From: Pseudomonas sp. ANT_J12
Lineage (GTDB): Bacteria; Pseudomonadota; Gammaproteobacteria; Pseudomonadales; Pseudomonadaceae
Assembly: GCF_008370045.1 (NCBI RefSeq)
Contig: NZ_VOBN01000009.1
Coordinates: forward strand, 62,001 to 126,000
Length of the DNA stretch: 64,000 bases
Direction of reading: 5' to 3'
Shown here piece after piece: positions 15,990-24,081 of the stretch. The notes below the pieces were generated by a model. That model was given only the letters and a program-made list of their open reading frames with translations. It searched no databases and was not told the origin of the DNA. How positions within the stretch are numbered: position 1 is the stretch's first letter; each line of letters starts with the position of its first letter. A program made the position numbers and the translations under genes.

Positions 15990-16472
15990 ATGACGATCGA
16001 GATCCGCCCGGCGACCCCCAGCGATGCACCGCAAATCCTCGCGTTCATCACTGAACTGGCCGACTACGAGCGTGCCCGTCATGAAGTCATCGCCAGTGTC
16101 GCCGACATCGAGCGCAGCCTGTTCAGCGAAGGCGCCACCGCCCACGGCCTGATCTGCCTGCGCGACGGTCTGGCGATTGGCTTCGCGGTGTTCTTCTTCA
16201 GCTATTCCACTTGGCTGGGCAGCAACTGCCTGTACCTCGAAGACCTCTACATCACCCCCGAACAACGCGGCGGCGGCGCCGGCAAAACCTTGCTGCGTCA
16301 CTTGGCAAAAATCGCCTGCGCCAATGATTGCGGACGTTTTGAATGGAGCGTGCTGGACTGGAACAAACCCGCCATCGAGTTCTACAAATCCCTCGGCGCG
16401 CAGCCCCAGGAAGAGTGGGTGCGTTATCGGATGGATGGGGCGGTGTTGCGGGAGTTTGCCGAGGGGCGTTAA
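15990..16472 (+). CDS. GNAT-family N-acetyltransferase (SSAT-like)
   Basis: A 160-residue single-domain acetyltransferase. The acetyl-CoA pyrophosphate loop is EQRGGGAGKTLL (residues about 90-101), preceded by the beta-strand LYLEDLYITPE. It ends with the typical VLDWNKPAIEFYKSLGA segment, in which the Tyr is the usual general acid. The overall pattern resembles spermidine/thialysine acetyltransferases (SSAT1/SSAT2 type), so a diamine or small amine substrate is possible. The ATG follows an AAGGTACGTCC leader. No operon partner is apparent. Confidence 0.85.
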   Translation: MTIEIRPATPSDAPQILAFITELADYERARHEVIASVADIERSLFSEGATAHGLICLRDGLAIGFAVFFFSYSTWLGSNCLYLEDLYITPEQRGGGAGKTLLRHLAKIACANDCGRFEWSVLDWNKPAIEFYKSLGAQPQEEWVRYRMDGAVLREFAEGR

Positions 16473-16609
16473 ACGCTGATGGCAATCTGCTGCTGAACCG
16501 CTTGTCGACATCTTGCCAGTCCGGCACTCTGTGCGCCTTTTTGCGCGCTCACGGACGACATCTGCCATGCAATCAGCCTTGCGCTTAGTTCCCCCTGAAG
16601 TTCATGTAC

Positions 16610-16646
16610 ATCCCCCACCCGCCGTGTGTGGGTGGTGATGGGGGAT
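16610..16646. terminator. GC-rich hairpin, possible terminator of the GNAT gene
   Basis: ATCCCCCACCC pairs with GGGTGG and GGGGGAT with a small internal mismatch. There is no T-run, so intrinsic termination is uncertain. Confidence 0.35.
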
Positions 16647-16685
16647 AAGTAAGTGTTTTTGTTTGTTTGGTTTAAAGGGATTTAT

Positions 16686-17570
16686 ATGGCAAGGCTTTTA
16701 GCCGTTTTGATGTTCTGCGTATTGTGTTCATCGTGCATGCACCTGGACGTGCCGGCCGCGCGAATCGAATTTACCTCACTCGAATATGATTCAGGTTCCT
16801 ATTATTTGCGATTCAGGTCCGACCGGGATCTGGTCAACTTGTACGACGCCCACGGCATCAGCGCGCAAGTCGGTACCTGGGTGAACTGCTCCCTGGATGG
16901 AGACACTGATTTTTCCATCCTGCATCACATTCAATTGTCGGCGAATGGCCCGGTGGACGAGGTGCGGATCGTTGAGGGTGACCGTCGTTATGAGTTCAAG
17001 GCCTGGTTCAGATTTGAAGAGGATGAAAACGAAGGAAGTAGTTATCGTCCCATTCGCAAAGAAGTGCTGTTGTCGTTATTGAAAAAGCAGGAATACATCC
17101 CCTGCATGGCGCGCATCACGGCCTTTTTGTATAAGGCGTATTACTCCAAGGTTATGTACATTCCAACTTCGCGGATTATTGCCGAAGTCGAGAAAGAAAT
17201 TACAGCGCCAGAATATGTCATCTTGCCGCCAGAGGATCGACAGCTGTCCTGGTTGTTGTTCGAACAGATCTGCATTAATGAAACGCGCTACTACGCGGGC
17301 ACCATCATTGTTCATGGAGGGGTGTGCAGCGGTCTTCCCTACAGCGGACTGTTGAGTTCATTTGCGCCGCTTACAGGTCAGTTCCAGATTGTCGACAGCA
17401 AAACCAAACAGCCGAGAGCCAATGTCAGCTACTTCATAAGACGTGCTGATGGTCGGGAGGAGGAAGGGTTTAGCGACGAGCAAGGCAAGACGCACATCTT
17501 CGGGGCCAACCAGCACGAATCCTTCAAGCTTTTTGTGTCCGGTGACGACGTCGAAGGTATTGGAATATAG
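16686..17570 (+). CDS. Hypothetical lipoprotein with a C-terminal carboxypeptidase-regulatory-like fold
   Basis: A 294-residue predicted lipoprotein. The signal peptide runs to residue 17 with lipobox LCSSC and a lipidated Cys18 or its neighbour. The start at 16686 follows AAAGGG; an in-frame ATG at 16653 adds 11 residues. Codon use and composition are more AT-rich than the neighbours. The last 70 residues (QFQIVDSKTKQPRANVSYFIRR, then GFSDEQGKTHIF) look like the small beta-sandwich found in carboxypeptidase-regulatory-like domains and at the ends of some type VI secretion proteins. The first 220 residues are not recognised. It may be acquired; no immunity or secretion partner is adjacent. 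Confidence 0.6.
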   Translation: MARLLAVLMFCVLCSSCMHLDVPAARIEFTSLEYDSGSYYLRFRSDRDLVNLYDAHGISAQVGTWVNCSLDGDTDFSILHHIQLSANGPVDEVRIVEGDRRYEFKAWFRFEEDENEGSSYRPIRKEVLLSLLKKQEYIPCMARITAFLYKAYYSKVMYIPTSRIIAEVEKEITAPEYVILPPEDRQLSWLLFEQICINETRYYAGTIIVHGGVCSGLPYSGLLSSFAPLTGQFQIVDSKTKQPRANVSYFIRRADGREEEGFSDEQGKTHIFGANQHESFKLFVSGDDVEGIGI

Positions 17571-17579
17571 GATTTGCGT

Positions 17580-17597
17580 ATTCCCATAATATGGGAC
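17580..17597. promoter_or_regulatory. Palindromic operator TCCCATAATATGGGA before dgoK
   Basis: The core palindrome is 17582-17596. It has the same sequence type and the same 14-nt distance to a -35 box as the site at 3887-3903. Centred near -58 relative to the expected transcription start, it could be an activator site or an upstream repressor site. The IclR-family gene at the end of this operon is the likely source of the binding protein. Confidence 0.7.
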
Positions 17598-17610
17598 GAT
17601 AAATTACATA

Positions 17611-17640
17611 TTGAGATTTTCCCTCTAGGAGGTCTATAGT
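17611..17640 (+). promoter_or_regulatory. Sigma-70 promoter of the dgo operon
   Basis: TTGAGA (17611-17616), an 18-nt spacer and TATAGT (17635-17640). Identical boxes and spacing to the promoter at 3917-3946. Confidence 0.75.
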
Positions 17641-17678
17641 CCAGCTCACTCACTGCCAAAAACAAAACAGGTGAAGCG

Positions 17679-18671
17679 ATGCTGGCGCAATTGATCGCGC
17701 TCGATTGGGGGACAACCTCATTACGTGCTTACAAACTCGCCGCGGGTGGCCAGGTGCTGGAACAGCGTTCGCTGTCGTCCGGGATCATGCAGCTGCCGCG
17801 CACGCCGCGAATCATTAACGGTCAGGAATGCACCGACGGTTTTGAACTGGCCTTCGACGACGCTTGCGGTGACTGGCTCGACGCGCAACCCGATTTACCG
17901 GTGATTGCCTGCGGCATGGTCGGCAGCGCCCAGGGCTGGCGCGAAGCGTCCTACCAGGACACGCCGGCCAACGTCGCCAATCTCGGAAATTCCCTACAAA
18001 CCGTACGCAGTCTTCGCGGTGTCGATATGCACATCGTGCCGGGCGTGATTCAGCGTTCGCGCCTACCGAATGTGATGCGCGGCGAGGAAACCCAGGTCCT
18101 TGGTGTGTTGCAGAACCTGCCGGGCGGGGCGGGCAACGACCTGTTGATCGGCTTGCCCGGCAGTCATTCGAAATGGGTGGAAGTGGCCGACGGCTGCATC
18201 GTGCATTTCGACACCTTCATGACCGGCGAAGTCTTCGCCGTGCTCAGCGAACACAGCATTCTCGGGCGCACCCAGCAGCAGGGCGCCTCGTTCGATGGCC
18301 AGGCGTTTGATCGCGGCGTGCAAGTGGCGTTGTCGGCGGACGGCGAGATCGGGCCGTTGTCGACCTTGTTCAGTGCGCGCAGCCTCGGGCTGACCGGCGA
18401 ACTCAGCGCCACCGCGCAACCGGATTACCTGTCCGGCCTATTGATTGGCCATGAGCTGTCGGCCCTGGCCAACGTTCAGCGCCGACGCCGCAACAGCGTG
18501 CATCTGCCCTCGATCATCCTCATTGGTAATACCCAACTCTGCGCCCGCTACAGCCGGGCCCTCGACGCCTGCGGCTTTGCCAATGTGACCTTGGCCGAGC
18601 AGGCCACCGAGCGCGGGCTGTGGCAACTGGCGGTTGCCGCCGGCCTGATCAAACACCAACCATCACGTTAA
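17679..18671 (+). CDS. dgoK: 2-dehydro-3-deoxygalactonokinase
   Basis: A 330-residue cytoplasmic kinase that phosphorylates 2-keto-3-deoxy-D-galactonate at C6. The ATP-binding start LIALDWGTTSLRAYKL (residues 4-19) is the family's phosphate-1 motif. GLPGSHSKWVEVADGCI and FDTFMTGEVFAVLSEHSILGR follow, both typical of DgoK. The start has AGGTGAAG 5-10 nt upstream. It is the first gene of dgoK-dgoA-dgoD, whose products turn D-galactonate into pyruvate and D-glyceraldehyde 3-phosphate. It is driven by the palindrome-linked promoter described above. Confidence 0.93.
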   Translation: MLAQLIALDWGTTSLRAYKLAAGGQVLEQRSLSSGIMQLPRTPRIINGQECTDGFELAFDDACGDWLDAQPDLPVIACGMVGSAQGWREASYQDTPANVANLGNSLQTVRSLRGVDMHIVPGVIQRSRLPNVMRGEETQVLGVLQNLPGGAGNDLLIGLPGSHSKWVEVADGCIVHFDTFMTGEVFAVLSEHSILGRTQQQGASFDGQAFDRGVQVALSADGEIGPLSTLFSARSLGLTGELSATAQPDYLSGLLIGHELSALANVQRRRRNSVHLPSIILIGNTQLCARYSRALDACGFANVTLAEQATERGLWQLAVAAGLIKHQPSR

Positions 18672-18690
18672 ACCTGACTGGAGGTCTGAC

Positions 18691-19311
18691 ATGCTCAAGC
18701 AAGCCCTGGCGCAAAACGGCCTGATCGCGATCCTGCGCGGCCTGCGTCCTACAGAGGCTGCGGCCATCGGCGAAGTGCTGTACAGCGCCGGATTTCGCGT
18801 CATCGAAGTGCCGCTTAATTCCCCGGAGCCGTACGACAGTATCCGCATCCTGCGCAGTACTTTGCCCGCCGATTGCCTGATCGGCGCGGGCACGGTGCTG
18901 ACGCCGGAACAGGTCGAACAGGTGAAAGCAGCGGGCGGGCAGGTGATCGTCATGCCGCACAGCGATCCGAAGGTCTTGCGTGCGGCGAAGGCCGCGGGGT
19001 TGTACCTGTCGCCGGGCGTGGCGACGCCGACCGAAGCGTTCGCCGCGTTGGCCGAAGGCGCCGATGTGCTGAAGATGTTTCCCGCCGAGCAGATGGGGCC
19101 CGCGGTGGTGAAAGCCTGGCTCGCGGTGTTGCCCGCCGGAACCATTCTGGCGCCGGTTGGTGGCATCACACCGGACAACATGCAGGTGTTTATCGACGCG
19201 GGCGTCAAAGGTTTCGGCCTCGGTTCCGGGTTGTTCAAACCGGGCATGACCCCCGAGCAAGTGGCGGCCAATGCCAAGGCTTACGTCACTGCCTGGAAAG
19301 CCCTGAGCTAA
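18691..19311 (+). CDS. dgoA: 2-dehydro-3-deoxy-6-phosphogalactonate aldolase
   Basis: A 206-residue class I aldolase of the KDPG/KDPGal family. Active-site residues are visible: Arg16 in AILRGLRP, Glu39 in VIEVPL, and the Schiff-base Lys128 in VLKMFPAEQ. The phosphate-binding loop is GGITPDNM. It splits 2-keto-3-deoxy-6-phosphogalactonate into pyruvate and glyceraldehyde 3-phosphate. The start follows CTGGAGGTCTG 19 nt after the dgoK stop. It is separate from the dehydratase, as in most Proteobacteria. Confidence 0.93.
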   Translation: MLKQALAQNGLIAILRGLRPTEAAAIGEVLYSAGFRVIEVPLNSPEPYDSIRILRSTLPADCLIGAGTVLTPEQVEQVKAAGGQVIVMPHSDPKVLRAAKAAGLYLSPGVATPTEAFAALAEGADVLKMFPAEQMGPAVVKAWLAVLPAGTILAPVGGITPDNMQVFIDAGVKGFGLGSGLFKPGMTPEQVAANAKAYVTAWKALS

Positions 19312-19358
19312 GAATTTTTGGCGCTGTGAGCGCTGCATCTAACAAGAGAGACAATGAG

Positions 19359-20507
19359 ATGAAAATCACCAAACTCACCACCTTCATCGTCCCGCCGCGC
19401 TGGTGCTTCCTCAAGATTGAAACCGACGAAGGCGTAACCGGCTGGGGCGAACCCGTGGTCGAAGGCCGCGCCCATACGGTCGCCGCTGCCGTTGAAGAAT
19501 TGTCCGACTACCTGATCGGCAAAGACCCACGCAATATCGAAGACATCTGGACCGTGCTCTATCGCGGCGGCTTCTACCGCGGCGGCGCGATCCACATGAG
19601 CGCCCTGGCCGGCATCGACCAGGCGTTGTGGGACATCAAGGGCAAGGCTCTGGGCGTGTCGGTCAGCGATTTGCTCGGTGGCCAGGTGCGGGACAAGATT
19701 CGTGTGTATTCGTGGATCGGCGGCGACCGCCCGGCGGACACCGCTCGCGCGGCGAAAGAAGCGGTCGAGCGTGGCTTCACCGCGGTGAAAATGAACGGCA
19801 CCGAAGAGCTGCAATTCCTCGATTCCTTCGAGAAAGTCGACCTGGCCCTGGCCAACGTCGCGGCCGTGCGTGACGCGGTCGGGCCGAACGTCGGCATCGG
19901 CGTCGACTTCCATGGCCGGGTGCACAAGCCCATGGCCAAGGTACTGATGAAGGAACTCGACCCGTACAAACTGATGTTTATCGAAGAGCCGGTGCTCAGC
20001 GAAAACTACGAAGCGCTGAAGGAACTGGCACCGTTGACCAGCACGCCGATTGCCCTCGGTGAGCGCCTGTTCTCCCGTTGGGATTTCAAACGGGTGCTCA
20101 GCGAAGGTTACGTCGACATCATCCAGCCTGATGCGTCCCACGCTGGCGGCATCACCGAAACCCGCAAGATCGCGAACATGGCCGAAGCCTACGACGTGGC
20201 GCTGGCGCTGCATTGCCCGCTGGGCCCGATTGCGCTGGCGGCGTGCCTGCAACTGGACGCGGTTTGCTACAACGCGTTCATCCAGGAACAGAGCCTGGGC
20301 ATCCACTACAACGAGAGCAACGACCTGCTGGATTACGTCAAGGATCCGCGGGTGTTCGATTACGACAAAGGCTTCGTGAAGATTCCGAATGGTCCGGGGC
20401 TGGGGATCGAGATCAACGAGGAATATGTGATTGAACGCGCGGCGGTCGGGCATCGCTGGCGCAACCCGATCTGGCGCCATGCCGATGGCAGTTTTGCGGA
20501 GTGGTGA
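19359..20507 (+). CDS. dgoD: D-galactonate dehydratase
   Basis: A 382-residue enolase-superfamily enzyme, the same length as E. coli DgoD. Metal ligands and catalytic residues are in place: Asp183 and His185 in IGVDFHGRVHKP, Glu in FIEEPVL, Glu in IALGERLFSRWDFK, and the general-acid His in ALHCPLGP. It dehydrates D-galactonate to 2-keto-3-deoxygalactonate. The ATG at 19359 was chosen for AACAAGAGAGAC upstream and for agreement with the family N-terminus (MKITKLTTF); longer in-frame extensions only overlap dgoA. A REP pair follows it, before the transporter gene. Confidence 0.94.
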   Translation: MKITKLTTFIVPPRWCFLKIETDEGVTGWGEPVVEGRAHTVAAAVEELSDYLIGKDPRNIEDIWTVLYRGGFYRGGAIHMSALAGIDQALWDIKGKALGVSVSDLLGGQVRDKIRVYSWIGGDRPADTARAAKEAVERGFTAVKMNGTEELQFLDSFEKVDLALANVAAVRDAVGPNVGIGVDFHGRVHKPMAKVLMKELDPYKLMFIEEPVLSENYEALKELAPLTSTPIALGERLFSRWDFKRVLSEGYVDIIQPDASHAGGITETRKIANMAEAYDVALALHCPLGPIALAACLQLDAVCYNAFIQEQSLGIHYNESNDLLDYVKDPRVFDYDKGFVKIPNGPGLGIEINEEYVIERAAVGHRWRNPIWRHADGSFAEW

Positions 20508-20518
20508 TACCCACTCGG

Positions 20519-20633
20519 TGATCGTTCCCACGCTCGGCGTGGGAATGCCGCCATGGACGCTCCGCGTCCGCTGTTCACGCTGTGACGCAGAGCGTCAGGG
20601 GCTGCATTCCCACGCAGAGCGTGGGAACGATCA
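20519..20633. repeat. REP pair (TGATCGTTCCCACGC class)
   Basis: Outer arms TGATCGTTCCCACGCTCGGC and GCAGAGCGTGGGAACGATCA, each itself an imperfect hairpin, with an inner GACGCTCCGCGTCC unit. Inside the dgo operon, between dgoD and the MFS gene. Confidence 0.9.
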
Positions 20634-20673
20634 CAACTTACGCCCTCAATAAACATAAGAAGAGGCATCCCTC

Positions 20674-21984
20674 ATGCAACCGCAAACCCTCACCGGGCAG
20701 GCGTCGTTGGTGACGCCCAGCCGCAAGCGTTTTTTCATCATGGTGCTGCTGTTTATCACCGTGGTGATCAACTACCTCGACCGCAGCAACCTGTCGATCG
20801 CCGCCCCGGCGCTGACCAGTGAACTGGGGATCGACCCGATCCACGTCGGCCTGATTTTCTCCGCGTTCGGCTGGACCTACGCCGCGATGCAGATCCCCGG
20901 CGGCTGGCTGGTGGATCGCGTGCCACCACGCATTCTCTACAGCGTGGCATTGCTGTTGTGGTCGATTGCCACGGTGATGCTCGGTTTTGCCGCCAGCTTC
21001 ATCGCGCTGTTCGTGCTGCGCATGGCCGTCGGCGCATTGGAAGCCCCGGCCTATCCGATCAACAGCCGCGTAGTCACCACCTGGTTCCCCGAGCGCGAAC
21101 GCGCCACCGCCATCGGCTTCTACACCTCCGGGCAGTTTGTCGGGTTGGCGTTCCTGACGCCGGTTCTGGCCTGGCTGCAGCATGAGTTTGGCTGGCACAT
21201 GGTGTTCGTCAGCACCGGTGTCGTCGGCATTATTTGGGCGGTGATTTGGTACGCGGTGTATCGCGAGCCACGGGATTTCAAGGGCGCCAACGAAGCGGAA
21301 ATCGACTTGATCCGCGAGGGCGGCGGGTTGGTGGATATCCAGGCGGACACCGCCAAGGCCAAGGCCAAATTCAGTTGGACCGACCTCGGAATCGTCCTGA
21401 GCAAACGCAAGCTCTGGGGCATTTACCTCGGCCAGTTCTGCCTCAACTCGACGCTGTGGTTTTTCCTGACCTGGTTCCCGACCTACCTGGTGAAATATCG
21501 CGGCATGGACTTCATCAAGTCTGGTTTGCTCGCATCGTTGCCGTTTCTCGCGGCCTTCGTCGGTGTGCTGTGTTCCGGGTTCTTTTCCGATTTCCTGATC
21601 CGTCGTGGCTACACCGTCGGTTTCGCGCGCAAGCTGCCGATCATTGGTGGTCTGCTGATTTCCACCTCGATCATCGGCGCCAACTTCGTCGAATCGACGC
21701 CGCTGGTGATCGCCTTCCTCGCGTTGGCGTTCTTCGGTAACGGGCTCGCCTCGATCACCTGGTCGCTGGTGTCAACGTTGGCCCCGGCACGGTTGCTCGG
21801 GTTGACCGGCGGGGTGTTCAATTTCATCGGCAACCTGTCGGCGATTACCACACCGATCGTCATCGGTTTCCTCGCTACCGGCGATTCGTTTGCCCCGGCC
21901 ATTACTTACATCGCGGTGCTGGCGCTGATCGGTGCATTGTCCTACGTGCTGCTGGTGGGCAAGGTCGAGCGTATCGAGTTGTAG
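20674..21984 (+). CDS. dgoT: MFS transporter of the anion:cation symporter family, probable galactonate carrier
   Basis: A 436-residue inner-membrane carrier with twelve predicted helices and the ACS-family start VVINYLDRSNLSIAAP (residues 30-45), followed by the GWTYAAMQIPGGWLVDR loop. This family moves hexuronates, galactonate and glucarate with protons; E. coli DgoT is the galactonate member. Its place after dgoKAD supports a galactonate role, although glucarate-type carriers look alike. AGAAGAGGC precedes the ATG. The central cytoplasmic loop (EAEIDLIREGGGLVDIQ) has the usual length. Confidence 0.83.
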   Translation: MQPQTLTGQASLVTPSRKRFFIMVLLFITVVINYLDRSNLSIAAPALTSELGIDPIHVGLIFSAFGWTYAAMQIPGGWLVDRVPPRILYSVALLLWSIATVMLGFAASFIALFVLRMAVGALEAPAYPINSRVVTTWFPERERATAIGFYTSGQFVGLAFLTPVLAWLQHEFGWHMVFVSTGVVGIIWAVIWYAVYREPRDFKGANEAEIDLIREGGGLVDIQADTAKAKAKFSWTDLGIVLSKRKLWGIYLGQFCLNSTLWFFLTWFPTYLVKYRGMDFIKSGLLASLPFLAAFVGVLCSGFFSDFLIRRGYTVGFARKLPIIGGLLISTSIIGANFVESTPLVIAFLALAFFGNGLASITWSLVSTLAPARLLGLTGGVFNFIGNLSAITTPIVIGFLATGDSFAPAITYIAVLALIGALSYVLLVGKVERIEL

Positions 21985-22044
21985 TGGCAGCCGTCGGGCG
22001 ACCATAATGCCGCCCGTTCCCTCGCTCAACGGTAAAGGCTGGAT

Positions 22045-22848
22045 ATGCAGGAAGACGCCCCAAAAATCGCCAAGGACGCCGCGCCGACCGGCACCCAGAC
22101 ACTGCTTCGCGGCCTGGGTGTGGTTCAGGCCGTGGCCAGTGGCGCCCGGGATCTCAAGGAAATCGCCCGGCTGATCGGCACCACGCGCAGCACCACCCAT
22201 CGACTGGCCAGTTGCCTGGTGGACGAGCGTTACCTGCGGGTGGTGCCGCAAGTCGGCTATTTGCTGGGGCCGAAGTTGATCGAGTTGGGGTTCCAGGCGC
22301 GGGAAGAGTTGCCACTGGTGACCCTGGCCGGGCCGTATCTGGATGAGTTGTCGGCGCTGACCGGCGACACCATTCACCTGGCGATTCGTGAGGGCGACGA
22401 GGTGCTGTACCTGCACAAGAATCCGGGGCGCAATGGCCCGGAAATGCGTTCGCGGGTCGGCCATCGCATGCCGTTGGCGCGCACCGGGATCGGCAAGGCG
22501 CTGATGCTCGATGACACCCAGGAAGACTGGAAGCGGCTGTACGAAGTGAGCCTGCCGGCCGGTGGGAAAAGTCAGTTCTGGCCGCAGCACCCGGAGCAGT
22601 CCTGGGAGCAGTTTCAGCAGCGCATGCTCGAGTATGTGGCGGGGGGGTACGCGTTTGATCTGGAAGATAACGAACCGTCGATCCGTTGTGTCGCGGCGCC
22701 GATTCGAGATGCCAGCAAGCGCATCGTCGCCGGTATCAGCATCGCCAGCACCGTGCCGTACATGCCGCTGGAAAAAATGGCCGAGCTGATCCCCCTGATC
22801 AAAGGGGTCACGGCCCGGCTCTCTGCCGAACTCGGCGCTAAGGTCTGA
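22045..22848 (+). CDS. IclR-family transcriptional regulator
   Basis: A 267-residue regulator with an N-terminal winged helix (about 15-75; LKEIARLIGTTRSTTHRLASCLVDERYL) and a C-terminal effector domain (about 90-262) with the family's GDTIHLAIREGDEVLYLHK and SRVGHRMPLARTGIGKALM blocks. It ends the dgo cluster, 60 nt after the transporter. IclR proteins bind short palindromes, so TCCCATAATATGGGA upstream of dgoK and of the aldose dehydrogenase is its plausible target. A sugar-acid intermediate would be the effector. No such palindrome was seen before its own gene. Confidence 0.85.
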   Translation: MQEDAPKIAKDAAPTGTQTLLRGLGVVQAVASGARDLKEIARLIGTTRSTTHRLASCLVDERYLRVVPQVGYLLGPKLIELGFQAREELPLVTLAGPYLDELSALTGDTIHLAIREGDEVLYLHKNPGRNGPEMRSRVGHRMPLARTGIGKALMLDDTQEDWKRLYEVSLPAGGKSQFWPQHPEQSWEQFQQRMLEYVAGGYAFDLEDNEPSIRCVAAPIRDASKRIVAGISIASTVPYMPLEKMAELIPLIKGVTARLSAELGAKV

Positions 22849-22857
22849 TCAGACCTT
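22840..22857. terminator. Perfect 18-nt palindrome at converging stop codons
   Basis: AAGGTCTGATCAGACCTT spans the last codons of the IclR gene and of the opposing dehydrogenase gene; the two TGA stops abut at 22846-22851. It may form a bidirectional stop structure but lacks T-runs. Confidence 0.35.
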
Positions 22858-23901
22858 CAGCGTCGCCATGTCGATCACGAAGCGGTACTTCACGTCACCG
22901 GCAATCATGCGGGTGAACGCTTCGTTGATCTGATGGATGTTGAGCATTTCGATGTCGCAGGTGATGTTGTGCTCGGCGCAGAAATCCAGCACTTCCTGGG
23001 TTTCGGCAACGCCACCGATCAGCGAACCGGCCAGCACGCGGCGGCTCATCACCAGTTTGCCGGCGTGGACCGGTGGATCAACCGGCTCGATCAAACCCAC
23101 CAGGATATGCACGCCGTCGAAGCGCAGGGTGTCGAGGTAGGGGTTGAGGTCGTGCTGCACCGGAATGGTGTCCAGCAGGAAGTCGAAATGCCCGGCGGCG
23201 GCCTTCATCTGTTCGGCATCGGTGGACACGATCACGTGGTCCGCGCCCTGGCGCCGCGCTTCTTCAGCCTTGCTCGCCGAGCGGGTGAACAACGTCACTT
23301 CCGCGCCCATGGCCTTGGCGAATTTGATGCCCATGTGGCCGAGGCCGCCCATGCCGAGGATCCCGACCTTGTCGCCAGCCTTAACACCGTAGTGCTTGAG
23401 CGGCGAGTAGGTGGTGATGCCGGCGCAGAGGATCGGCGCGGCGCTGGCCAGGTCGAGTTTTTCCGGGATGCGCACCACGAAGTGCTCGCTGACCACGATG
23501 CTGTCGGAGTAACCGCCCATGGTGTTGCTGCCATCGACCCGGTCCGGGGTGGCGTAGGTCATGGTCGGACCTTCGAGGCAGTATTGCTCAAGGTTCGATT
23601 GGCAGGCTTCGCAGCTGCGGCAGGAATCGACCATGCAGCCGACGCCGACCAGATCGCCGACTTTGTGCTTGGTCACGTTCGCACCGATGGCAGTAACTTT
23701 GCCGACGATCTCATGGCCGGGCATCAGCGGGTAAACGGCAATGCCCCATTCGTTGCGGGCCTGGTGGATGTCGGAATGGCAGACGCCGCAGTACAGAATG
23801 TCGATCGCAACGTCGTCGGCGCGCGGGCTGCGGCGTTCGAATTTCACGGGGGCGAGGGGAGTGGTGGCCGACTGGGCGGCGTATCCGATAGCGGTGTACA
23901 T
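22849..23901 (-). CDS. Zinc-dependent NAD(P) alcohol dehydrogenase (CAD/YahK type)
   Basis: A 350-residue medium-chain dehydrogenase. Catalytic zinc ligands are in CGVCHSDIH and PGHEIVG. The structural zinc site is the four-Cys loop in the region GCMVDSCRSCEACQSNLEQYC. The dinucleotide fold shows GILGMGGLGHMGIK. The pattern is that of cinnamyl-alcohol/aldehyde reductases (E. coli YahK, YjgB), which reduce aldehydes with NADPH. The start at 23901 begins the recognised domain (MYTAIGYAA); upstream in-frame codons have no family similarity. It is transcribed divergently from the AraC gene 180 nt away, which probably controls it. Confidence 0.87.
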   Translation of the reverse strand: MYTAIGYAAQSATTPLAPVKFERRSPRADDVAIDILYCGVCHSDIHQARNEWGIAVYPLMPGHEIVGKVTAIGANVTKHKVGDLVGVGCMVDSCRSCEACQSNLEQYCLEGPTMTYATPDRVDGSNTMGGYSDSIVVSEHFVVRIPEKLDLASAAPILCAGITTYSPLKHYGVKAGDKVGILGMGGLGHMGIKFAKAMGAEVTLFTRSASKAEEARRQGADHVIVSTDAEQMKAAAGHFDFLLDTIPVQHDLNPYLDTLRFDGVHILVGLIEPVDPPVHAGKLVMSRRVLAGSLIGGVAETQEVLDFCAEHNITCDIEMLNIHQINEAFTRMIAGDVKYRFVIDMATLKV

Positions 23902-24081
23902 GAGAAACCTCGCAAAAGCAGTGACAGGTGAGGTGGGCCATTCTGGGGACCGAACCGGGTGTCGGCCATGGCGATTCCTCCGGGTGTCATGCCTAATCCT
24001 CCGGCATGTGCCTCGGATCGGTCGCATTGGCCATCAGACCTGCGATGATGCTTTCATCCCGATTTCCATGAAGTTTTCCCC

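Noticed and set aside
22933..23931. 332-codon plus-strand frame
   Set aside because: Antisense to the zinc alcohol dehydrogenase, which has full metal-ligand motifs.
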